From positions 682,001-746,000 of the forward strand of contig NZ_JWLV01000001.1 in the NCBI RefSeq assembly GCF_000808535.1: DNA of 64,000 nt, in the 5' to 3' direction. The stretch comes from Vibrio sinaloensis (GTDB lineage Bacteria > Pseudomonadota > Gammaproteobacteria > Enterobacterales > Vibrionaceae). Below, piece after piece: positions 8,330 through 16,371 of the stretch. A program made the translations under genes and the position numbers. Positions within the stretch are counted from its first letter, which is position 1. The number at the start of each line of letters is the position of its first letter. Below the pieces are notes generated by a model. It searched no databases and was not told where the DNA came from. It was given only the letters and a program-made list of their open reading frames with translations.

Positions 8330-8743
8330 CTATGCATTTTGTGCATACAGTGACTTCGCCAGCTCAAATCCTTCATCGAGCCAACCTGTCACGCCACCAA
8401 TCATTTTCTTTACGGGTCGACCTAATTTGGCCAAACGAATGGCGGCTTTCTCGGTGCCATTGCAATGTGGACCTGCGCAGTAGACGACAAACAAGGTCTC
8501 CTGCGGGAAATCAGCTAATCGCTTTTCATTGAGCCGCGGGTGAGGAATATTAATTGCTCCGTGAATGTACCCCTCTTCATACAGCGCTTCACCTCGTACA
8601 TCAACCAGCACAAAGTCTTGCAACCCATTGGTTAGCGCGTGGTGCACATCCCAACAATCGGTTTCAAACTTTAGTAGTGCTTCAAAATGTGCCAATGCCT
8701 CTTCACTGCCTGCCGCTGCGACGCGCGATACTGCACTTGCCAT
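8330..8743 (-). CDS. Rhodanese-like sulfurtransferase
   Basis: A 137-residue single-domain rhodanese. DVRGEALYEEGYIHGAINIPH is the standard CH2A-type segment, the active-site loop is YCAGPHCNGTEKAA (first Cys about residue 89), and GGVTGWLDEGF is the C-terminal motif. The active-site Cys is present, so sulfur transfer from thiosulfate or persulfide is plausible. GGGAGAAAG precedes the ATG at 8743. It heads a minus-strand operon with the His-tailed small gene and the MFS gene and is divergent from an FtrA-type regulator. Rhodaneses next to FtrA-like regulators are a recurring arrangement. Confidence 0.88.
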   Translation of the reverse strand: MASAVSRVAAAGSEEALAHFEALLKFETDCWDVHHALTNGLQDFVLVDVRGEALYEEGYIHGAINIPHPRLNEKRLADFPQETLFVVYCAGPHCNGTEKAAIRLAKLGRPVKKMIGGVTGWLDEGFELAKSLYAQNA

Positions 8744-8867
8744 GTTCTTTCTCCCTGTTTGTTTGAACGCTTACCATTATGCGAACAAAACTGAGCCACA
8801 AAAATTGGCTTATAAGACAAGGTTCGTTAATATTAAGCCAAACCATTTGTTCACCAAGGATTGGAAA

Positions 8868-9806
8868 ATGAATCGTGTTGCCATACTTGCCCACTCGCAT
8901 GTCACCTTATTTGAGATGTCCTGCGCCATTGAGTTATTTGCTTTACCACGACCTGAGTTCGACGCTTGGTACCAGACTGATGTAATTAATCTCGAAGGGA
9001 CAAGCATCAATACCACAGGCGGCGTAGCCTTAACCGCTCAGCACTCAGAAGATTTAACCCGCTACGACACCCTGATTATTCCTGGTTGGCCGACTTGGGA
9101 TTTCACCATTCCTACGATTATTGAGCAGCAAGTGAGCCTGTTTGCTCAGCAAGGGAAACGCATTTTGACCCTCTGCTCCGGCGCATTTCTATTGGCGAAA
9201 CTTGGACTTCTCGACGGGAAAAAAGCAACCACGCATTGGATGTATGAGCAAAAGTTTCGTACTCAGTTTCCAAACGTCGACTATCAGCCAGACGTTTTGT
9301 ATGTGTTTGACGGCAATCTCGGCTGCTCAGCGGGCAGTGCGGCTGCGTTAGATTTAGGGCTAGCTGTCATTCGCCACGACTTTGGCTACACAGTCGCGAA
9401 CCAAGTGGCGAAAAGGTTGGTGGTTTCAGGGCATCGCTCTGGCGGCCAAGCTCAGTTTGTCGAAACGCCTTTGCTTGAAGTCCCCAACCAGTTTTCCCAG
9501 ACCTTGGATTGGGCGAAAAGTAACTTAGATAAAGTGATTCAAATCGACACCCTAGCCAGTAAAGCCAATATGTCGCGCAGAACCTTTGATCGCAAATTTC
9601 GTAGCAGCTTCAATATGTCACCAAAAGAGTGGTTAACCCAGCAGCGAATTGAAAGGGCAAAAGCATTATTGGAACAAGAATCGACCTCGGTTGAGCAATT
9701 GGCTATTCTGGCAGGCTTCGACAATGCCACAACCATGCGGCACCACTTTCGCCGTTTGGTCGGCGTTTCACCGCAGCAATATCGCTCACAATTCAATGCT
9801 GGCTAA
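8868..9806 (+). CDS. GlxA/FtrA-type transcriptional regulator (DJ-1/PfpI + AraC)
   Basis: This 312-residue regulator has an N-terminal DJ-1/PfpI-like domain (residues 1-165, with C103 in LTLCSGAFLLA at the nucleophile position) and a C-terminal AraC helix-turn-helix pair (about 220-312; MSRRTFDRKFRSSF and AILAGFDNATTMRHHFRR). The ATG at 8868 has AAGGA (8856-8860) seven bases upstream. The frame is open further upstream, but that part lies in the rhodanese gene and is not coding here. It is divergent from the rhodanese/His-tail/MFS operon across 124 bp and most likely controls it. Confidence 0.9.
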   Translation: MNRVAILAHSHVTLFEMSCAIELFALPRPEFDAWYQTDVINLEGTSINTTGGVALTAQHSEDLTRYDTLIIPGWPTWDFTIPTIIEQQVSLFAQQGKRILTLCSGAFLLAKLGLLDGKKATTHWMYEQKFRTQFPNVDYQPDVLYVFDGNLGCSAGSAAALDLGLAVIRHDFGYTVANQVAKRLVVSGHRSGGQAQFVETPLLEVPNQFSQTLDWAKSNLDKVIQIDTLASKANMSRRTFDRKFRSSFNMSPKEWLTQQRIERAKALLEQESTSVEQLAILAGFDNATTMRHHFRRLVGVSPQQYRSQFNAG

Positions 9807-9858
9807 TATTTCACTTGATGCAAATCAACCGTATAGCGTTTATACCCATTAGTGCGAT

Positions 9859-9869
9859 GTGAAAATGAC
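9859..9869. promoter_or_regulatory. Possible NorR site ahead of norR
   Basis: GTGAAAATGAC fits the GT-N7-AC core of NorR sites and keeps the right half TGAC, 50 bases before norR. It could mediate autoregulation. The motif is short, so chance is a real alternative. Confidence 0.3.
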
Positions 9870-9918
9870 ATCCGCTTGATAGCATGCTCGCACCCAAGAC
9901 CAAACGGATCACACGCGA

Positions 9919-11448
9919 ATGCATCAACACATGAGCCAAGTGCTGCTTGATATCGCCCTCAACCTTACTTCGAATCAAAATAGCGACGCACAATATCAGC
10001 ATTTGATCGATGGCATCGATCAAGTTTTTCCTTGCGATGCGAGCGCATTGTTCATCTTTGATCAAGATGGTTTCTTAGTACCTGTCGCTGTAAAAGGACT
10101 CGCGAACAGTGTTCTTGGGCGTCGTTTCTTCCCTAAGGCGCACCCTCGTTTAGAAGCGATTATGCAAAGCAAACAGCCGGTGCGTTTTGATGCAAACTGC
10201 CCCCTACCCGATCCGTTTAGTGGCGTATTGCTGAGCGAAGAAGCTGAGCTTAATGTCCATGACTGTTTGGGTCGTAGTTTGCATGTTGATGGGCAACTCG
10301 TTGGCTTACTCACCTTAGATTCAATGACAGTCGGCGCCTTTGATGCCATTGAGTCAGTTACTATTGAAACGTTCGCCGCCCTTGCCGCGGCAACCCTGCG
10401 TAATATTGGCCAAATCAAAGCACTCAAAGCGCAAAACAAGAAACAAAAGCACGTCACCGAAACCTTAATCCAGCAGGCGCGATCCAAAGAGGGGGAACTG
10501 GTCGGATTAAGCCCTCAGATCAATCAATTACGCAGCAACATCGCGACGGTAGCCCAATCAGACTATGCCGTGCTGATCACCGGAGAAACTGGCGTGGGCA
10601 AAGAACTTGTTGCTCACAGTGTGCATGCCCAATCTCATCGCAGCACCAAGCCGATGATCTACGTCAACTGCGCCGCATTACCAGAAGGTTTGGCAGAGAG
10701 CGAGCTGTTTGGTCATGTGAAAGGCGCATTTACTGGAGCAAACCATTCGCGAGCAGGTAAATTTGAACTGGCTGATGGGGGCACCATTTTCTTAGATGAG
10801 CTAGGCGAGCTACCTTTGCTGCTACAAGCCAAGCTATTACGAGTGATTCAGCAAGGTGAACTGCAACGAGTTGGCAGCGATAAGCATTTGTTGGTCAACG
10901 TTCGAATCATCGCGGCAACCAACCGAAATCTAGAACAAGAAGTCGCGGCAGGTCAATTCCGAGCCGATTTATACCACCGCCTCAATGTCTTTCCGATTTC
11001 AGTGCCACCACTGCGTAAACGCGAGGGAGACATTCCTGTCCTGTCAGGCTATCTGTTAGAAAAGGTTCGCAACCAGTTCAACATTCCTAACCTGCACCTT
11101 CACCCAAAAGCCCTCGCCCAACTAGAGCGTCAGCCTTGGCCGGGTAATGTGCGTGAGTTAGAACATACTCTGACACGCTCAGCGTTACGGGCGATTCAAC
11201 AGGACGAGACCATCATTCAGCCGCGGCATTTCGATAGTGATTTACGCCCTTCTGACGCCCAAAGCACATCAAAGTATTTCCCACAACAAAGCGCTGGTCT
11301 TCGTTCTTTGGTGGAAGAGTATCAACGAGATCTGATTGTTCATGCTTATGAAAAATCCGAGCAAACATGGTCAAAAACCGCAGAATTTTTGCAAATGGAC
11401 CGCGGTAATTTGTACCGAATGGCGAAAAAACTCAAGGTGGTGGGCTAA
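9919..11448 (+). CDS. norR: Nitric-oxide-responsive sigma-54 activator NorR
   Basis: NorR senses NO through a non-heme iron in its GAF domain and activates sigma-54 promoters. The 509-residue protein has a GAF domain (about 20-165), an AAA+ domain with Walker A GETGVGKE (222-229), the sigma-54 contact loop GAFTGA (269-274) and Walker [12 protein letters not shown], and a C-terminal Fis-type helix-turn-helix ([24 protein letters not shown]). The start could be the first ATG or the fifth codon (9931). The likely target is hcp-hcr, 1.4 kb downstream, whose promoter carries a sigma-54 box and GT-N7-AC sites. In enterics NorR controls norVW; in vibrios its link to hcp is the expected one. Confidence 0.92.
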   Translation: MHQHMSQVLLDIALNLTSNQNSDAQYQHLIDGIDQVFPCDASALFIFDQDGFLVPVAVKGLANSVLGRRFFPKAHPRLEAIMQSKQPVRFDANCPLPDPFSGVLLSEEAELNVHDCLGRSLHVDGQLVGLLTLDSMTVGAFDAIESVTIETFAALAAATLRNIGQIKALKAQNKKQKHVTETLIQQARSKEGELVGLSPQINQLRSNIATVAQSDYAVLITGETGVGKELVAHSVHAQSHRSTKPMIYVNCAALPEGLAESELFGHVKGAFTGANHSRAGKFELADGGTIFLDELGELPLLLQAKLLRVIQQGELQRVGSDKHLLVNVRIIAATNRNLEQEVAAGQFRADLYHRLNVFPISVPPLRKREGDIPVLSGYLLEKVRNQFNIPNLHLHPKALAQLERQPWPGNVRELEHTLTRSALRAIQQDETIIQPRHFDSDLRPSDAQSTSKYFPQQSAGLRSLVEEYQRDLIVHAYEKSEQTWSKTAEFLQMDRGNLYRMAKKLKVVG

Positions 11449-11449
11449 G

Positions 11450-11845
11450 TTACTCTTTATCGAAACTGTCGACCACGATGGCGCCCATAGATGCTGGCAT
11501 GGTGATAACGATCACCCGTCTCAACGAAAGTAATGGATCGCTAAACAGCGGAAGTTTGTCGATGCAAAGCAGTACCAAGGCAACCACCATCGCCGCCATC
11601 AAATAGGCAGACACAATCCGGAATACAAATACAGCTTTGCGCTGTTTAATATCGCGTTGAAAAACACTCTCGTAGGTGAACAAGGTCAGAAAAACCGTGG
11701 AGAGTACGACCAACATAAAGATGTTCAGAGCAGGAAGTGTTTCCCCCAACTTCCATGCCTCCTCGGAAAAAGAGATAGGCACCGCGAGTGCAAACGCCCC
11801 CACGAATATTTGCCCTGCATCTTCGATATTAAAATTGAGCTTCAT
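11450..11845 (-). CDS. DUF2391 family integral membrane protein
   Basis: This 131-residue protein has four predicted membrane spans (GAFALAVPISFS, NIFMLVVLSTVFLTLFTY, VSAYLMAAMVVALVLL, and RRVIVITMPASMGAIVV) and ends in a short charged tail. It matches what I know of the DUF2391 putative membrane proteins; function unknown. Its ATG (11843-11845) directly abuts the stop of the MscS-like gene, so the two are cotranscribed. It converges on norR with a single base between the stop codons. Confidence 0.75.
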   Translation of the reverse strand: MKLNFNIEDAGQIFVGAFALAVPISFSEEAWKLGETLPALNIFMLVVLSTVFLTLFTYESVFQRDIKQRKAVFVFRIVSAYLMAAMVVALVLLCIDKLPLFSDPLLSLRRVIVITMPASMGAIVVDSFDKE

Positions 11846-12403
11846 TTATTCCGCCTTAATCTCCGCTTCTTGCGCTGAAGGTTCCGTCTTCTTTGCCACA
11901 ATCTTGGTTACGCCCTTTTGCAAGATTAGACTATTTGGGTAAGTGATGATGTTCCCGCTAGCATGACGCAACATTACGTGGAACATAGTAATATCAATGA
12001 TCACACCACTAATATCGTCATCTTTGTCAGAGACTTTTACTTCATCGCCAATTCGGTAAGGAAAGACAAAGAAGATCAAAACGCTGGCCGTCAAATTACT
12101 CAGCATCGACCATTGCGCTACCAATGCCACGCCAAGTACCGCAAAAATAGAAGAGAGGAACAAAGAGATATCACCAAAGCCGAGATCCAACAAAATAGTG
12201 AACACCGAAGCGAAAATGATAAAGGTACCGAAACCAAAGGCTTTGCCAATAAATTTTTCTCTCTCCAATGAGACCTGCTTACGCCGCGCGATCGAACTGA
12301 TCGCTCGATTCCCTAGCTTTCTTAACAACAAGTACCCGGCCAGCAAAAGAACGCCCAGCAACACCTGTTGAACCAATGGCGAAATTAATATTGATTGATC
12401 CAC
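11846..12403 (-). CDS. MscS-family small-conductance mechanosensitive channel
   Basis: A compact MscS-like protein of about 185 residues with membrane segments near the N-terminus and the MscS pore-helix and beta domain: LGVALVAQWSMLSNLTASVLIF, then FPYRIGDEVKV and VMLRHASGNIITYPNSLI. It lacks the large C-terminal cytoplasmic vestibule of full MscS (about 286 residues), so it belongs to the short subgroup. The GTG at 12401-12403 gives a start DQSILIS; longer ATG starts exist at 12439 and 12448, and no site has a strong ribosome motif. It is followed at once by the DUF2391 gene. Confidence 0.82.
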   Translation of the reverse strand: MDQSILISPLVQQVLLGVLLLAGYLLLRKLGNRAISSIARRKQVSLEREKFIGKAFGFGTFIIFASVFTILLDLGFGDISLFLSSIFAVLGVALVAQWSMLSNLTASVLIFFVFPYRIGDEVKVSDKDDDISGVIIDITMFHVMLRHASGNIITYPNSLILQKGVTKIVAKKTEPSAQEAEIKAE

Positions 12404-12704
12404 GCTATAACATCTCAAACATAGGCGACTCCCCAGCATTAGCGGCACGATTCATCATGAGCCGTAAATTCACGCGTTGGGCGGGGACGCCCTTTAAAAA
12501 CAGGCGTTCATTAAACCACAACACAGCCAAACATAGATACAAAGAGCGCCACTCATTTTGTTTCGCTGCGGCGCAATGGCTGTTCTTGTTGTCATTTTTA
12601 CATCTCCTGAAGATCTGTCGATATAACATGCGGTTTTAACTCGATTTGTTGTTTTTTACGCCACACTTCAAGGGAAAATCTAAATCACCCACCGAAGTTT
12701 CGTT

Positions 12705-12738
12705 GTCATTAACACAACACCACTTATGTCTTAATGAC
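12705..12738. promoter_or_regulatory. Tandem NorR-type binding sites
   Basis: GTCATTAACAC (12705-12715) and GTCTTAATGAC (12728-12738) both fit GT-N7-AC, and the second is close to the NorR palindrome GTCA-N3-TGAC. Their starts are 23 bp apart, about two helical turns, and they lie 55-90 bp upstream of the -24/-12 box, a normal enhancer position. Enteric norVW has three such sites; I find two here. Confidence 0.65.
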
Positions 12739-12792
12739 AACAAACTCGTAAAAGTGGCAATATAAAACATTAATAATCAATAACTTAAACAT

Positions 12793-12807
12793 TGGCACAC
12801 TCCCTGC
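12793..12807 (+). promoter_or_regulatory. Sigma-54 (-24/-12) promoter of hcp-hcr
   Basis: TGGCACACTCCCTGC matches the sigma-54 consensus TGGCACG-N4-TTGC with invariant GG and GC at the correct 10-bp spacing. Transcription would start near 12819, leaving a leader of about 50 bases before hcp. Together with the upstream NorR-type sites this predicts NO-induced expression. Confidence 0.8.
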
Positions 12808-12867
12808 TCTAACAACGCATATCAAGGCGAACCGCCAACATCTAACAATTGCAATTGGAGACGCGCA

Positions 12868-14529
12868 ATGTTTTGTATTCAATGTGAACAGACTATTCAA
12901 ACCCCAACCGTGAAAGGCTGTTCTTTCGCTCAGGGTATGTGTGGAAAAACATCAGAAGTTTCTGACCTACAAGACGTATTGGTTTACACCCTTCAAGGTG
13001 TCTCATACTGGGCTGAGCAAGCAAAAAAATTCGCAATCATCGACAACGAAGTCAATCAATGGGCACCGCGCGCATTCTTTTCTACGCTTACCAACGTTAA
13101 CTTCGATCCAGCACGCATTCTTGAGCTCGCTTCGCAAGCTGCAACATTCAAAGCCCGCTTGAAAGAGCAAACCCTAGCGGCAGCAAAACTCGCAGACACC
13201 GCACTAGAAAGCGCACCTGCTGTGGCTGATTTTGAGCTACCAGCAAGCGCAGAAGAGATCTTAGCATTCGCCCCCCAAGTGGCGGTGAACCGCGGCTACC
13301 AAACCATCAGTGAAGATGTGATTGGTCTTCGCCTGCTTTGCTTATATGGTCTAAAAGGCGCGGCAGCGTACATGGAACATGCGCGCGTATTAGAGCAAAC
13401 CAGTGATGACATCTATGCGGAATACCACCAAATCATGGCATGGTTAGGGACTGACCCAGAAGATCTTAATGCGCTTCTTGAATGTTCAATGCAAATCGGC
13501 CTTATGAACTACAAAGTGATGGAGATGCTCGATCACGGTGAAACGAAAACCTTTGGTCATCCAGAGCCTACTGCCGTCAACGTTAAGCCAGTCAAAGGTA
13601 AAGCAATCCTAGTTTCGGGTCACGACCTACACGACCTAGAGAAAATCCTTCAACAAACTGAAGGCAAAGGCATCAACGTCTACACCAACGGTGAAATGCT
13701 TCCAGCGCACGGCTATCCAGAGCTGAAGAAATACTCTCACCTTGTGGGTAACTACGGCAGTGCGTGGCAAAACCAGCAGAAGGAGTTCGCTAACTTCCCT
13801 GGTGCTATTGTCATGACATCAAACTGCCTGCTTAACCCGAACGTCGGTCAATATGCCGATCGCCTCTTTACGCGTAGCATTGTCGGCTGGCCGGGTGTGG
13901 CTCACATCGAAGGAGATGATTTTAGCCAAGTGATTGAGTGCGCTCTGGCACAAGATGGCTTCCAGCATGATGAAATTGAGCACATGATTACGGTCGGTTT
14001 TGGTCGCAATGCCTTAATGCAAGCAGCGCCTGCGGTGGTTGAAGAAGTCAAAGCTGGCAACATCAAACACTTCTTCCTTGTTGGTGGTTGTGACGGTGAC
14101 AAGTCCGAGCGTAGTTACTACACCGACTTTACGGCTGCGGCGCCTGAAGACAGCGTAATTCTGACCCTTGCCTGTGGTAAGTTCCGTTTTAACAAGAATC
14201 AGTTTGGTGACATTAACGGTATTCCTCGCCTACTCGATGTGGGTCAATGTAACGATGCCTACTCTGCTATTCAGCTAGCGCTGGCGCTTTCAAAAGAGTT
14301 CGATTGTGGCATCAATGAGTTACCTCTGACTCTTGTCCTCTCTTGGTTTGAGCAAAAAGCGATTGTCATCTTGCTTACGCTGTTTGCGCTTGGCGTGAAA
14401 GGGATCTACACCGGCCCAACTGCGCCGGCATTCTTAACCGATAACTTATTGGCCATCATCCAAGAGAAATTCGACATGCGCAGTATTGGCAATGTTGAAG
14501 ACGATCTAAAAACCATCTTAGCGGCTTAA
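12868..14529 (+). CDS. hcp: Hybrid cluster protein (hydroxylamine / NO reductase)
   Basis: Hcp (prismane protein) is a cytoplasmic Fe-S enzyme reported to reduce NO or hydroxylamine and to S-nitrosylate proteins under anaerobic nitrosative stress. The 553-residue protein has the N-terminal cluster cysteines C3, C6, C18 and C25 (spacing as in E. coli Hcp), and later hybrid-cluster ligands in [22 protein letters not shown] and [10 protein letters not shown]. The length is that of the enteric class. The ATG has GGAG upstream. It is followed by its electron donor gene hcr, with a hairpin in the gap. Confidence 0.96.
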   Translation: MFCIQCEQTIQTPTVKGCSFAQGMCGKTSEVSDLQDVLVYTLQGVSYWAEQAKKFAIIDNEVNQWAPRAFFSTLTNVNFDPARILELASQAATFKARLKEQTLAAAKLADTALESAPAVADFELPASAEEILAFAPQVAVNRGYQTISEDVIGLRLLCLYGLKGAAAYMEHARVLEQTSDDIYAEYHQIMAWLGTDPEDLNALLECSMQIGLMNYKVMEMLDHGETKTFGHPEPTAVNVKPVKGKAILVSGHDLHDLEKILQQTEGKGINVYTNGEMLPAHGYPELKKYSHLVGNYGSAWQNQQKEFANFPGAIVMTSNCLLNPNVGQYADRLFTRSIVGWPGVAHIEGDDFSQVIECALAQDGFQHDEIEHMITVGFGRNALMQAAPAVVEEVKAGNIKHFFLVGGCDGDKSERSYYTDFTAAAPEDSVILTLACGKFRFNKNQFGDINGIPRLLDVGQCNDAYSAIQLALALSKEFDCGINELPLTLVLSWFEQKAIVILLTLFALGVKGIYTGPTAPAFLTDNLLAIIQEKFDMRSIGNVEDDLKTILAA

Positions 14530-14539
14530 TCATTTGCTA

Positions 14540-14576
14540 AACCCCAGCAGAAAGCGTTTCGCGAGCTGTTGGGGTT
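14540..14576 (+). terminator. Intercistronic hairpin between hcp and hcr
   Basis: An 11-bp stem with one G-T pair (AACCCCAGCAG, 14540-14550, against CTGTTGGGGTT, 14566-14576) and a 15-base loop lies between the hcp stop and the hcr start. There is no T-run, so it is more likely a partial terminator or mRNA-stabilising hairpin that lowers hcr relative to hcp. Confidence 0.5.
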
Positions 14577-14595
14577 CACTTCTAAGAGAAACCAG

Positions 14596-15630
14596 ATGTT
14601 TATTGAATGGCAAAATAATCAAGCTGCGACAATGCGTTGCAGTGACAAATGGCAAGAGACTGACGATGCTGTCAGCATAACGCTCGTTGCGGCCGACGCG
14701 AGCCATCTTCATTTCAGCAACTTCAAACCCGGTCAGTTTGTGTCACTTGGGTTTGAACTCAACGGAAAGATTGAATACAGAGCGTATTCGATTGCTTCTA
14801 CGCCCGGCGATGCTCACCTAAAACTGACCGTAAAAAGAGTCGACGGCGGTTTAGTATCAAGCCACATTGTCGATCATTTTAACTGTGGGGATACAGTGGC
14901 GGTGCTTGCGCCAACGGGACCATTTAACAGTATTGATTGTCCTCCAAAACAAAAGGTCACGCTGATCAGCGCCGGATGCGGTATTACCCCAGTCATGTCG
15001 ATGGCTTCCACTTGGCTGCGAGATAAAGCCGACATTGATATCGTCTTTATCCATATGGCAAAGAGTGTCGCCCAGACGATCTACTTTGACCAACTTGAAT
15101 CGATGGCTGCGGCTCACTCTCACTTCCACCTAAAGCTACTCCTCAAAGACAATGCAGGAACGAGGCACCCACAGGGGCGATTAGACAAAGCGTGGTTGAA
15201 CACATTGTGCCCTGATCTTGCCGAGCGCACTGTCTACTTATGCGGGCCAACGCAGTTTATGCAAGACATGGAATCGCACTGCCGCGCTCTAGGGGTCGAA
15301 GATGGGCATTTCCACCAAGAGAGTTTTACACCGATGGAATCCAAGCAAAACGAAACATCGTCTGCCGCAGTACAGGTAGAGGTTCCCGCATTTGGTGTCA
15401 CGGCAGAGGTCGCTCAAGGCTCGACGTTAGCCGATGTATTGGAGGAAAACGGCGTACCTATCATCATCGCCTGTCGCAGTGGCATGTGTGGTTCTTGTAA
15501 ATGCAAGGTAACCAAAGGGACGGTATCGCGCACCAGTACCGAAACCTTGTCAGAGGAAGATCTCGCCAACGGCTATACTCTTGCCTGCTCTAGCCAAATA
15601 GAAAGCGATGTCGAAGTTGAACTGGTATAA
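14596..15630 (+). CDS. hcr: NADH oxidoreductase Hcr (electron donor to Hcp)
   Basis: Hcr passes electrons from NADH to Hcp. The 344-residue protein has a ferredoxin-reductase FAD domain (RAYSIASTP), an NAD domain (SAGCGITPVMSM and YLCGPTQFMQDM) and a C-terminal plant-type [2Fe-2S] domain with CRSGMCGSCKC near residue 295 plus a later Cys in LACSSQ. I start it at ATG 14596 (AAGAGAAA upstream); an upstream in-frame TTG falls within the intercistronic hairpin. It shares the hcp promoter. Confidence 0.93.
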   Translation: MFIEWQNNQAATMRCSDKWQETDDAVSITLVAADASHLHFSNFKPGQFVSLGFELNGKIEYRAYSIASTPGDAHLKLTVKRVDGGLVSSHIVDHFNCGDTVAVLAPTGPFNSIDCPPKQKVTLISAGCGITPVMSMASTWLRDKADIDIVFIHMAKSVAQTIYFDQLESMAAAHSHFHLKLLLKDNAGTRHPQGRLDKAWLNTLCPDLAERTVYLCGPTQFMQDMESHCRALGVEDGHFHQESFTPMESKQNETSSAAVQVEVPAFGVTAEVAQGSTLADVLEENGVPIIIACRSGMCGSCKCKVTKGTVSRTSTETLSEEDLANGYTLACSSQIESDVEVELV

Positions 15631-15636
15631 CCTGCC

Positions 15637-15661
15637 GAAAGCGAGACAGGCTCTCGCTTTC
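15637..15661 (+). terminator. Hairpin terminator of hcp-hcr
   Basis: A perfect 10-bp stem GAAAGCGAGA / TCTCGCTTTC with a five-base loop lies seven bases after the hcr stop. The following bases are only moderately T-rich. Confidence 0.6.
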
Positions 15662-15796
15662 ATTGCTCTTTACTGCGGCTTAGCCACGAGTTAGGTGCTT
15701 ACGTCAGCGAACTTGTAGACAAAATTCCCCAGTTTGATGATCGTAACGCGGTGAAATCAGTAACAATGTAAAGACTGATAAATAAGGATGACCGCA

Positions 15797-16342
15797 ATGA
15801 AAACGACATGGATTTTGTTGGCTACACCTCTGGCTTTAACATGGAGTCTGGCCGCTCAGTCTGCCAGTTGCCCCGAGTTGCTTAATTCAAAGCAAAGGCT
15901 GCTCAACTCGAATCAAACCATCGACCTCTGTGAGGAGTTCAAAGGCAAAACCTTGCTGGTCGTCAACACCGCGAGCCAATGCGGGTTTACCTCTCAATAT
16001 GCTCAACTCGAACAGCTTCATCAGACTTATAAAGACAGCAACTTTGCGGTGATAGGGTTTCCATCAAATGATTTCAAACAAGACCGTGGCAGTGAAGAGA
16101 ATACCGCCAAAGTGTGTTACCTCGATTATGGCGTGACATTTCCAATGATGGCGAGAAGTTCAATAAAAGGGGCATCGGCTAACCACGTGTTTACCAAGAT
16201 AAGCGAGCAAGCGGGCGTTGAGCCTCGTTGGAACTTCTACAAATACTTGATCGATGCAAAAGGTGATGTCGTGGCAACATTCCCGAGCTCAACACTGCCA
16301 ATGAGCCCTGCTCTCACTCAAACCATAGAAAAGCATCTTTAA
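15797..16342 (+). CDS. Exported glutathione peroxidase (Cys type)
   Basis: This 181-residue protein has a signal peptide (ILLATPLALTWSLAAQSAS) and a GPx fold: NTASQCGFTSQY with the peroxidatic Cys (C62), IGFPSNDF and RWNFYKYLID, which supplies the tetrad Trp/Asn. It should reduce hydroperoxides, more likely with thioredoxin-like donors than glutathione, in the periplasm or envelope. ATG 15797 has AAGGA (15784-15788) eight bases upstream; the earlier ATG at 15788 overlaps that site. The 'QDRGSEENTAKVCYLDYGVTFPM' region (two blocks, C about 114) fits the family. It converges with the ABC exporter gene. Confidence 0.88.
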   Translation: MKTTWILLATPLALTWSLAAQSASCPELLNSKQRLLNSNQTIDLCEEFKGKTLLVVNTASQCGFTSQYAQLEQLHQTYKDSNFAVIGFPSNDFKQDRGSEENTAKVCYLDYGVTFPMMARSSIKGASANHVFTKISEQAGVEPRWNFYKYLIDAKGDVVATFPSSTLPMSPALTQTIEKHL

Positions 16343-16371
16343 TCGGGCTCAGTTTGCTAAGCCCTTCCCGA

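Larger units (their letters stand above)
12404..12867. promoter_or_regulatory. Divergent intergenic region ahead of hcp
   Basis: A 464-bp region between the MscS-like gene and hcp. Its right half holds the regulatory elements listed separately (two GT-N7-AC sites and a sigma-54 promoter). The left half (12404-12650) contains overlapping short open frames on both strands but nothing I can support as a gene. Confidence 0.6.

Noticed and set aside
8565..8867. Longer N-terminus for the FtrA-type regulator
   Set aside because: The extra 101 codons lie antisense to the rhodanese gene and do not belong to the DJ-1 fold; ATG 8868 has a good ribosome site.
12376..12639. Short overlapping open frames on both strands upstream of hcp
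   Set aside because: No recognisable motif or ribosome site, composition looks non-coding, and they extend into the MscS-like gene start.
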